A stretch of 64,000 nt of DNA from Himantopus leucocephalus (taxonomy: Eukaryota > Chordata > Aves > Charadriiformes > Recurvirostridae). This document shows positions 1 through 9,429 of the stretch, piece after piece; position 1 is the first letter of the stretch; each line of letters begins with the position of its first letter. The DNA is taken from assembly GCA_003993805.1 (NCBI GenBank), contig RSEF01000019.1, forward strand, positions 2,986,201 through 3,050,200, in the 5' to 3' direction. A model generated the notes under the pieces. It ran no database searches, was not told the DNA's origin, and saw only the letters and a program-made list of their open reading frames with translations. Both the position numbers and the translations under genes were made by a program.

Positions 1-635
1 GGCGCGGCATGGCATGGGATGGCACGGCACAGCTCGGCACAGCATTGCCCCACGTGGCTCGGCATGGCATGGCTTGGCATGGCTCAGCTTGGCATGGCAT
101 GACATGGCATGGCACGGCACAGCTCGGCACAGCCCTGCCCCACGTGGCTCAGCTTGGCTCAGCACGGCATGGCTTGGCATGGCTCAGCTCAGCATGGCAT
201 GATATGGCACGGCACGGCATGGCACAGACCAGCACAGCCTTGCCCCGCANTGCATGGCTTGGCTTGGCATGGCACGGCACGGCACAGCTCGGCACAGCCT
301 TGCCCCACATGGCTCGGCTCAGCTCAGCACGGAATGGCTTGGCATGGCATGGCTTGGCACGGCATAGCACGGCTTGGCACAGTCTTGCCCTGCATAGTTC
401 AGCTCGGCACGGCTTGGCTCAGCATGGCACAGCTTAGCGTGGTCCAGCGTGGCACCGCACAGCCCTGCTCGGCGCAGCATGGCCTGGCTTGGCATGGCAC
501 ATTACGGCATGGCTTGATGTGGCACAGCTCGGCACAGCATGGCACAACCTGGCACTCTATAGCCCAGCTCGGCACAGCTTGGCACAGCCCGGCACGGCAC
601 AGCTTGGCACGGCACGGCACAGCACAGCCCAGTGC
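1..635. repeat. Degenerate GGCAT/GGCAC pentamer tandem array (minisatellite)
   Basis: The first 635 bases consist almost entirely of five-base units of the form GGCAT, GGCAC, GGCTT, GGCTC and AGCTC. A higher-order block containing CAGCTCGGCACAGC and TTGCCCCAC recurs several times in the first 350 bases. The unit length is not a multiple of three and stop codons are rare in it, so all three frames on both strands stay open and give artefactual Ala/Trp/His/Gly/Met-rich peptides. The array is cut by the left edge, so its true length is unknown. A single N at 250 suggests a contig join inside it. I see no coding or RNA function. Confidence 0.9.
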
Positions 636-794
636 ACCCATTCAGACCACGCTGTTCACCAGAGCCAGACACGGTGATGCCGGCAGGTCCCGTCTGCCCT
701 GTCGGCGCTGCTGCTGTCCCCAGTGCCGTCCCCAGTGCCGTCCCTGGCTGTCCCTGCCCGGTGGCACAGAGGCCACGGCTGCGTTTGCCGGCTG

Positions 795-1030
795 GGAAGA
801 CGACCCACGAGGAGGAAATGATTATTTGCCGAGTTCCTCGCTGCATATTAAGGAATGGCAAATTAAAACAAATGAAAAACTATTAAAAATAACTTGACAG
901 CGTTTTAACCTCGAAAGTTTGGAAACTGCTGACAGTTTTTTTCCCTTTGAAGCACACACATTATGCAGCTGCTCCATTAGCTGGATTTTGTTTTAAATAA
1001 GTGATGATTTATTACCGCTCCAGGGCCACG
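795..1030. promoter_or_regulatory. AT-rich island, candidate conserved non-coding element
   Basis: About 235 bases of AT-rich, non-repetitive sequence sit abruptly inside GC-rich DNA. They contain ATTAAGG, an E-box CAGCTG near 967, TTAGCTGG, and a TGATGATTTATTAC motif of Hox/Pbx type near 1000. The contrast in composition and motif density is what is seen. Conservation and enhancer function are inference. Confidence 0.3.
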
Positions 1031-1339
1031 GGGAGCAGAAAACATTTGAAGAGAAAACACTTTTTTCCAGTTTCTGGAGGAGCGGCGAAGGGGCTTTTCG
1101 GCACTGCCGAGCCCCGCCCAGGCACCCGGCACCCCCTGCATCCCTCCCCGCGGCGTCAGGCCTGGCAAACTCATTGCACGGGTGGCGGCAGGCTGGGGGC
1201 TGCGCGGGGTCCCAGCGAAACCCCGAGGGGGATGAAGGGTTTGGTGGGACGGGGTTCCTCGGGGCAGGCTGGGGTGGCCGGAGCCGGTCCCACATCGCAC
1301 CCGGCGTCGGCCGTCCCTGGGAACGCAAATGGTGAGAGC

Positions 1340-1490
1340 AAACACACCTGCTGAGTAATTAAATGGAAGATCTCACTCTGAGGAAAGAAATCAGGGCATC
1401 TTTTGGCTAATTATCTTTAAGCCAGACCACCTCCCCCACCAAAAAAAAAATAAAATCCACCAAAATTAATTTAATTAGGTCACCGGAGCG
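1340..1490. promoter_or_regulatory. AT-rich island with repeated homeodomain core sites
   Basis: Three homeodomain-type cores (TAATTA or the equivalent ATTAATTTAATTA) occur within 150 bases, together with AGATCT and TTATCTTTAA (GATA-like). The island is flanked on both sides by GC-rich sequence. No open frame of interest covers it. An enhancer role is a guess from composition alone. Confidence 0.25.
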
Positions 1491-2654
1491 CAGGAGCGGA
1501 ACAGGGGGGAGCTGCCTGCCAAGGACGGGCAGGTTTCTGCGCAGGGCTCCGCTGCCCCGCTCTCGCCGCGGCTCTCCATCGCCTCCACGGCACACGTGGC
1601 CCCTGACCGGGGAAAACTGTGCAACTTAAAAAAAAAAAGGGGGGGAAAAAAAATGTGTATTTTGATGCAACATCCAGCTGCCTCGGCCCCTGCTCTGCGC
1701 CCCGGCGGGGCTGCGGCCCCGAGTGCGCGTCGCAGCCATGGGGTTGCAGCAGCCCCAAGGGAGCGTCTATGGACCTGTCGGAGAAACACGATGGGGGCGG
1801 TAATTTGGGAATTAAGCAACCCCCCGCGCGCGTTCGACTCATCCCACTGCAAATACACTGCAGGGTGACGCTTCTCGGAGCCCTCCGAAGGATGCCGGCC
1901 CTCGGGGGGAACATCGGCAAAGAGGGCTTCCAAGGTCCTTTGGTTGAAGACCAACATCTGGCTGGCTCCAAACGCGCGGGGAACCGACCTCCCCTTTTGC
2001 CTCGCTGCAGCAGAGACCCCGAGAGCTGGTCGCAAGGGACCCCAGCGCTGAGCCCCGGGGGATGGCTCTGTGCCAGCTGGCTTCGGCGTCCCATATTGCT
2101 CCTCACCCTTGGGGACCGTGAACCGAAATAAGGTTGGAGACCCATGGGTGCCACCTTCGGTCACTGGTGTGTGAGTGGAGAGCTCAGCTCCCGCGGCCGG
2201 CAGCAGGTCCCAATGGAGTGTCTGCGTCGGGTGGCCGTCCCCAGGCAGGGCTGCGAGGGCTTGGGAGGGGGAGAGGCCAAAACGCTCCTGAAATTTGGAG
2301 AAGGAGCCTGGGAAGATGGTGTGGAGGAGGGCGGGCTGCGGGCTGAACCGTGCGAGTGCCGTGAGGGACGGGCTGAGCCGCAACTTGGCCACTTGGGGAG
2401 GTGTCCTGGGGCTGCTGCCAGGTGGGGGCTACGGACTTCAGGGGGGAGCTGGACCATCTGGTGGGACCTCAGATGTTCTCCAGATGTTCCACTGGAACTG
2501 AGTCCACACAGGTGAACCGAGCGGCCCTGAGCCCCCATCCTCTAGGGATGTTCACGGTTAGTAAAGGGCGGCCCCGGTCCAGCCAGGGGATGGATGCGAT
2601 GGCTCAAACGCTCCCGGAATTTTCCCATCTCGGCCCATCTCTAAATGAGCCCAC

Positions 2655-3125
2655 CGCAGCAGGATAAAAGTGAGGGCAAGACGTTTTATTTGGGGACCGA
2701 AACAATGAGCGGCACAAACCCATCCGGCTCGGCGACCGGCGCGAGAGGGATGGTTTAATCTGCTCTATCTGCAGCAATAAAGAAGTTCCTTGTCACAGTG
2801 CCGACAAAAGAAAAGGCAACATCGCCAGAAAACAATCCTATCTGCAGAAAGATTTCTTTNATCACAAGAACCGTTGTTTTCTCTGATATGCTGATTTCTT
2901 CTGTCTCTCGGTGGAATTGGAGATCACAAAAATAATAAAAAAAAAGGAACGCTGCTTCTTTAGAAGAGGGAACGGGGAAAAGTTTTAGTAAGGTCAGGAG
3001 AAATTTAATTGAAAGAATGAGTTTATTTCTTCTTTCCTGAAGGGGTATTGTGTTCTTTCGCTAGAGCAAATTGCTGGTTAAAATGACTGAAGCAAAACAA
3101 AATGGTTTTTAAATTATAGATCAAA
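2655..3125. promoter_or_regulatory. AT-rich island with paired GATA-type motif
   Basis: A 470-base AT-rich block in GC-rich surroundings. The ten-base string CTATCTGCAG occurs twice, at 2765-2774 and 2838-2847. Each contains AGATAG on the opposite strand, a GATA-factor core. A single N at 2860 marks a contig join without duplicated flanks. No coding potential is evident. This is a candidate non-coding element only. Confidence 0.28.
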
Positions 3126-5214
3126 GAGCGGGACATTTCTGGAAGCCCCCCACAACTCCTCGCTGCCGGGCTCGCCTCGGGTGGGCGGTGGGGACGCGGG
3201 CAGCTGGCACTGCCCGGCGCGCTCCCGGCACCGGCGTCAGCCGGAGCGGGGCTGGGAGCCGCAAAAACCACAGGAGGAAAAGCCCAGAGGAGAAAGTATG
3301 GGGGTCTGCGGCTCCGGGTAAGAAGCTTTGAGGGTTAGAGGGGAAAAATAAAGAGCTTTTCCATCCAGCTCTTGCACTTGGAGCAACAAGACTGTGCACG
3401 CCGCAAACGAACCGCTGGGTTTTCGGCTGTGTTTGCGGCGAGTCCGTCCTGCGCCGAAACCACCTACGGCGGGGAGAGCTGTGCACCCAGGCAGCCAGCA
3501 GCATTACGAGTTCTTTTGCAAGACAGACGCTGTTGAGTAAAACTGGCAGGGACTCCCTGCAAAACCCCAGCTGGTATCTGCTGGTCCCAAATATATTTGT
3601 AGAAAGATCAAAAAGAAAAAAACCCGCCCCTCTCTCCGTTCCCTGCCTGCCGGGGCGTAGCGGATGGCTTATAGTGAATATTTACTCTGCCTATCTGCGT
3701 TTCGCATAGCTCTCTGCGGTGCCAGCTGCCGGCAGTTGTGCCGTCCTTTGAACGCTGCGCTGCAAAAGGAGTTTGCTCCGGCGCAACAGATAAAATGTTT
3801 TTCCAGTTGTCATGCGTGCGCTCGCTTGAATTATTTCCACGCTAATGAGAGCCCGGCAAGACGCTCCCGAACCAGAGCCTCCAGACAGTGTCCTGGGGAG
3901 CTGAGCGGGAGATTTCCATTTTCTGACCCCCCCCGTCCTTCCCAGCTCCGTGTCACCTGGCAGGAGGAAGGGCCCTTCCCTAACCTGACTTTGTCACCAG
4001 GATTGTTTTTGGCTCATCGGTGCAAAGGGACGGGGAACCCTGCGCGCAGCCACGCGGGCAGGAGGGCTGCGGCGGGTACCGGCAGCATCCCTGGGGGGGT
4101 CCACCAGCCCAACCCTTGGCCTTCAGGCATCCAAACGGGACCGGGGAGGCCCCATCCATGGAAATCCCACTCCGTGGGAAGGCAGGCATTGGGGTTATCC
4201 CTGCGCCCTGTTTCTGCCGAGAGCATCACCTCTTCCGGCGGTGCAGGACGAGGGGCTGCCAGGGGATCACCGGCCCCGAGCCCTGCCCAAGGGCGGGCTG
4301 ATATTCCTACATTTTGGATCAAACCCGCAGCTAAGGTTACAGCCCCAGCCCTTGAATTCACCGCGTAATTTCTCAGTGAGGCTCCAGCTTTGCCCATCGG
4401 CACCTTCCCCGCGGGGCTGCAGCCCCAGCGAAGCTCCTCGCCCCCCACCCCCTGCCCAAGCTGCTTTTGGCCCCCCATTGCAGCCCCCCAACTCGCTGCC
4501 TGGCAAAGCCGTCCCCACCGGAGGACCCGCGCCCTCGCAGCCCACCGGATCCCTCTCTGGGTATGAACCGAGAGCATCAGTTCTCTGCAGGCGCGGGGGC
4601 TCGGTGCCGGTGCTCCCGCGGCACTGCTGGCCCGGCACAGCCCACCCGCTGCCCACCCGCTCGCGCCCTTGCGGCGCCGATGCCAAGGGCAGGAGGCATT
4701 GACATTCCCGCTGGGTCCGCGCAGCGCAAAAGTAAACTTAACGACGTTATCCGCCGATCTGGTAATTAATACCCTGGATGCTTTTTATTGGAACGAGCGA
4801 GGGCCAGGACATGCCGGGGGTTTTAATGAAAGGCCGTGCCGGAGAGGCGCATCCCGCCGGTTTCCCCCGGCAGGGGCCGTGCTGGGGAGATGCTGGGGGG
4901 AGGTGTGGGGGTCCAGGGGGCCGCGTGGGGTGCCTCGGGCCCCACATCGGGTGCCCCAGAGCGGTCCCAGCCCTGCACCCACCTCACCAGCCCGTGCCCC
5001 CGGCTCTCCCTCCCCATGCGCTGCAGCTAAGAGCCACGCTGGACCCCACTGGGTCTTTTTTTTAAACGAGACGCTTTCAAGATCTTTAAATATTAGGCAA
5101 GAGGTGTTTTCTCAGCTGTGGCTGTGCCACGCTCCACAGCGCCCGTTCGGGGCAGGGACAGGCAGAAACCCACTGCCCGGCGCCGGCGGGGACATGGGGA
5201 CCGTTTCGCTCCAA

Positions 5215-5375
5215 AACTGCTGTATCTTCCGTTGATCCCGCTGCTATTTTTAATACAGATGCCTTATTGAGATTCAAATGAATGTTTCAAATCCTCACTC
5301 CTTTGCATAATTCTTTTTAATTAACACTTCAAAGGTTTGAACACAAGATCTGTGCTATTTCCCTAACGAAGTTGA
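5215..5375. promoter_or_regulatory. AT-rich island with POU- and TCF-like motifs
   Basis: This 160-base AT-rich island lies between CpG-rich blocks. It holds TTTGCATAAT (octamer-like), TTTTTAATTAACA (homeodomain core) and ACTTCAAAGG (TCF/LEF-type CAAAG core), all within about 60 bases. Composition and motifs are visible. Regulatory function is inferred. Confidence 0.28.
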
Positions 5376-6094
5376 CTGAACCTCCTTTCCCCCAAAGCTC
5401 CCGCGCGACGTTTCCGAGGGCGAAAGCCGGGGACGGGGCTGTCCCCCGTGTCCCCTGCGTGGGGGGACGACGGCGCCTGGGCTCGGGCGCTGCAGAAATG
5501 GGAGCTAAGGGAAGAGAGGGGGGCGATGACCGCGGCGCTGGGCAGGGGCTGCCGTGCCATCACCCACCGCCCCGGCCAGCTCGGCACACGCCAAGTGGCG
5601 AGCCAGCCCGAGTTTGGCACAGAAACGGCATTTGAAGGGAATACGGTCAAGGCCACTGCTCCGCCGTCCCCTGCCCCAGCGCCGGCGGCTGCTGTAACAC
5701 AGCCGTGCCCCCCCCCGGGGCGAACAGAACCTCCCCAAAAAGGAGCACCCCGTCTCCAGGGTGCATTTTGGTCACATTTTCAATCTTGGCGGCACCCAAA
5801 AGGCCTAAAGCTGCCTCTCTCCCTCCTGGAAGTGTACTTTAAAAATCAAACCTGAAACCGTCACACGCTCACATTCACTGGGAAGAGCAGCCGGAGCTTT
5901 TCCTCAGCCGTCCCCAGAGCTGGGAGGGCGCAAAGCCCCGAGGCTACGGCAGACCCAGGAGAGAAGGAGCGAGCCCAGGGCCCCCTCTGAGCTCCCCATC
6001 TCCGCACCCACCGGGTCCCCCCGTCTGGAGCGGGGGCAGCCTCACTTGGCAGGATCGGGCCCCTGAAGAGCAGCGTGGCGCAACAACCGGGGAA

Positions 6095-6500
6095 ATGAGC
6101 TTCAGTTTTAATTCCTGCAAGTGCAGAAATGATTAGACACAACAAAATTGTATAATTAGTAGGATTTAATAAGAGACTGTCCCAGACATGCAAAAGAAGT
6201 AGGTTAGACGGTGGCCTTTGTTCAGCTACAAAAGACGTTAATTTGCAAATACTCTTAATATTCATTTTTTGTTATTTAGACTGATATTTTGAAAGTCTGC
6301 GATAAAATGAGAAATCTGGACGAAGCATTCCAGTTGCATTTCCAAGCGCAGGAATCCAGCTTTGATGTTCCCCTTGATAACATCTTTTTAGAGCCTTGAC
6401 TGCATCAAATTAAATTCTGATTACCCTGATAGTGCAATACAGCTTCCAAATGTATTCAGGTGACTTTTTGTTCTGGAAGGAAATTAGCTATTTTGACAAG
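6095..6500. promoter_or_regulatory. AT-rich island with palindromic octamer ATTTGCAAAT
   Basis: This 400-base AT-rich block is sharply bounded by GC-rich DNA. It contains a perfect ten-base palindrome ATTTGCAAAT at 6241-6250, which resembles POU-domain octamer sites, directly preceded by GTTA. TATAATTAGTAGG and several TTAAT or ATTAAAT elements lie nearby. Of the islands in this flank it looks most like a conserved enhancer, but no comparison could be made. Confidence 0.32.
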
Positions 6501-7129
6501 GATGCTTGTCAAAAGAGATGCAAAGAGATGGGGAGGAAACAGCCTTGCCAGGGATGCAGCACGTTCCCAGCCCCGATTTCGGCGCCGGGGCCGCGGTGCC
6601 CCTCCAAGCCGGGCTCTCTGGCGCGGGGGCTGCAGCGGGGAGGGGACACGGGCAGCCCCTGCAAAAGCATTTGTGCACCTTTGGTGGCCCTCATGTCTCC
6701 CAGCAGCAAGCAGAGATCTGGTACAGCCGCCCCCTCCAGAGGGGACAGCCCAAAGGGACGTGCCCTTGGGTGGCAGGTCCTGGGGGAGCGTTGGACCACA
6801 GGTGGCCGAAGGATGCGCGGTTAGAGTGGGGCGGCCACATCCACGCAGAGATGTCCCCTCTGCACGTGTGCAGAGAGGTCACTTCATGTCTCATTCCTAC
6901 CTGGATTAAACCCATCCCTGGAGCATCCATCCAGCTGCAGGCAGGAGCACAGCATCCCAGGGGGATGAGGTCCCTAACGCGGATGAGGAAGGATGTCCCA
7001 CCCATCGCCTCTTCTGAGCCACCCACGGTGCCCCAGGAGCAGGTCGGGAACCCCGTGCCATCCTCACCCCATCCATTTTCACGCAGCGGCACCGCTCCCC
7101 GGCCCGGGCTCTGCTCCTTGGCTGGATGC

Positions 7130-7375
7130 TAGGATGAAAATAAAGTGCAAATATTATTGTTGGCAGAGATTATCAGTTCCCCCACGGTGATTTAGGCATC
7201 TTTAAACTTCATGTTTTATTAATCCTCGCCGTACGATTAACGGCACTGAAATGCGATGACTGCAAACAAAGGCAGGAGCTACAGCGTTATCTCTATGAGA
7301 TCCCGGGGCTGGGGCACCTGGTTGTAAATATGCCTATTAATGAATTATATAGTGGAACTACATAAGAGATGGAGC
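7130..7375. promoter_or_regulatory. AT-rich island, candidate conserved non-coding element
   Basis: About 245 bases of moderately AT-rich unique sequence between GC-rich blocks. It includes TTTTATTAATCC, GTACGATTAACGG, GTAAATATGCC and TATTAATGAATTATATAG. The density of ATTAA/TAAT cores is high compared with the flanks. Function is not shown by the sequence. Confidence 0.25.
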
Positions 7376-9429
7376 TGAGGTCACCCGCCCTGAGCAGGGA
7401 CGTGGTGCTCACGGCCTTCGCCTCCTGCCTCGGGCTGCCCACCCCCTGCCCAGAGCCCAGGGGAGGGCCGGAGGGATGGAAAACACAGTTTTCTGCCAGC
7501 TCTCCTGGGGAGAGCCTCCTGTCCCCCAAAACCGGTCCTTCCCGGCTGCATCTCCCTCCAGGAGTGTTGGCTGCAAACGGGGACTTGCTTGGTGACCTCG
7601 CAGCCAGCGTGGGGACAGCTCAACAGCCGCCGCTGGAGCGGTCCTCTCCCCCGCTGGCAGCCCCGGCAGCGCAGAGGGGACCGATGGAGCAGGGGAACCA
7701 CAAACCTTGAAGCGGCAATGTGGGGCTGAGCCGTGACAGCGGGGTCACGCACAGCAGCCCAGCTCCCCACCGCGGAGCCGCTTGGCTGGGACAGGATCCC
7801 ACCCTCCGGCAGCTTCGGACCCGGTGGTCCTTAGGAGCGAGCGGCAGCAGCCGCCTCGTAAAGCGAAGGGCAGGGAAGATAACGACTGCCTCAGCTGCCT
7901 GCCCACGCTGGGCCGAGCCCGGATGGACCTTCCCATGCCCACAGATTTCTTCCAGGCCAAGCTCAATTAAATTATTCTCCTTCCAGCCGCTGGAGGACAG
8001 CGAAGCACACGGCGGCAGCAGATGCCATCAGCACCTGCTCTAGAACCAGGCAACGGGGTGACCCAGGGACCTGCCGTTCCCACCCCAGTAATTTTAGGAG
8101 ATCCCGAGACCCCGCAGAGGGCCAGGCAGCCGGCGAAGGACCAGAAACGCTGAAGCTCTTTGGTTTTGACAGCAGCTCTTACACACCTTGGAAAAAAAAA
8201 AAAAATAGCAGGATATCACGCACCGCACAGTCCAGACCGTGTCACAGCTCTGGAATAAGACTATTGCGAGTTTTCATGGTTTTATTGTCAGTCACCTCTA
8301 ATTTTCTGGGGGAAAAGCCAACCCATTGCCTGCAAACCTCACCGACTATTCGGAAAGAGTTTAAAACTTTCAGGTAATGCTGGTGGCAGAGAATTTTGTA
8401 TAAGTGCAGGAAAAGAAGCAGCCAGGAGGCAAGGAAAAAAGCACCCCAGTTTTTTCTTAAATCCCGGAACAGCTGGGCAATACTGGGAAACACCCGCCTT
8501 TCTGTAAAGGATCTACAGCATGCGCGGGTGCAGGAAAACACTGGAGAGGGAGAGATGGACAGATGGATGGATGGATGGTTGCTTCATGGGGTGCTGCTGA
8601 GCCATGGCACAGCTCACGGGCACTCAAGGAAATCCCCAACTGAGAGATGCTGTACCATCCTCTCCCTGGAGGAGATTCCCCCTGTCTTGCCCCATGGGCA
8701 CAGCATAACCCCACGATGCTCAGAGCATCCGTAGGGGGATGCGGGGGGAGCAGGAGGCTGAGCTGGGGAGCAGCATGGCTGACCGGGACCCGCACCCACC
8801 CTGGCAGCGACCGCAGCTCCCCCCGGGCCCCCTCCACAGCAATCCCCGTTTCCCCGTGCTCAGAAGGTCCACAGTGAGTCAGCTGGAAGGGACGAGGGTG
8901 ACTCAACTACCGTCTCGGCCCCTGCAAAATCAAGGTGGCACAGCTCAGAGGAGTCGGTGCCAGTCCCCCGCTGGGCTTAGCGCAGGAGGAGCTGAGCCCC
9001 GCGACGCTCCTTGCCCCGGGGGTGTCGTGGATGGGCCAGAGAGCGGCTGGGGAGAGAGAAAATAATCACAGATTAATAAAGAGCACCATCACCCCATGGC
9101 TCGGGAGATACCCGACAGCAGCACGCAGGGAGAGCCGCCCAGGAAGGAGCCGATGTCTGGGCTGGTTGTCCTCTCCTCCAGCCCAGGGTGCAGAAGAGCA
9201 AAGGTGGAGTCCCGGTGCATCGCATCCCCCGGGGCAGCTCTGCGGCTTCGGGCTGTTTGCAAACCCCACAAACCACCGCAGGCTCCGGGTTCCCGCTTCG
9301 GCTCCGGGCAGGAGGGACTTGCCAAAGCCCCAGGTTGGAGCTGGAAAGGGAAAGGCCCCCCCTGCGCCCCCCTTTGCCCCAGCCCTCTCCAGCTCCGCAC
9401 AACACCCTTAACACAGCCCCAGCAGCCCC

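Larger units (their letters stand above)
636..9429. other. GC-rich intergenic flank downstream of CLIP2, no gene recognised
   Basis: This 8.8 kb stretch is GC-rich and CpG-containing, notably around 1080-1340, 3130-3260, 4020-5060 and 5390-5720. It is interrupted by short AT-rich islands listed separately. Many open frames of 60-300 codons exist on both strands. They are low-complexity (Pro/Gly/Ala/Arg), overlap one another and match no family I recognise, so I treat them as chance frames in GC-rich DNA. In other amniotes the next gene here is GTF2IRD1 in the same orientation as CLIP2. I looked for its N-terminal coding exon and did not find it. A CpG island for an untranslated first exon remains possible. 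Single Ns occur at 250 and 2860, and a short ATGG repeat at about 8557-8578. Confidence 0.6.

Noticed and set aside
9..897. Overlapping long open frames on both strands at the left edge (Ala/Trp/His/Gly-rich peptides)
   Set aside because: They are translations of the pentamer array; open frames exist in every phase and the peptides are pure repeat periodicity.
1475..2392. Minus-strand frame of 305 codons in the GC-rich flank
   Set aside because: Low-complexity composition, overlapped by equally long frames on both strands, no domain or splice structure, and it crosses an AT/poly-A stretch.
1..9429. GTF2IRD1 coding exon in the left flank
   Set aside because: Expected from synteny, but no frame resembles its N-terminus; the gene probably begins beyond the left edge.
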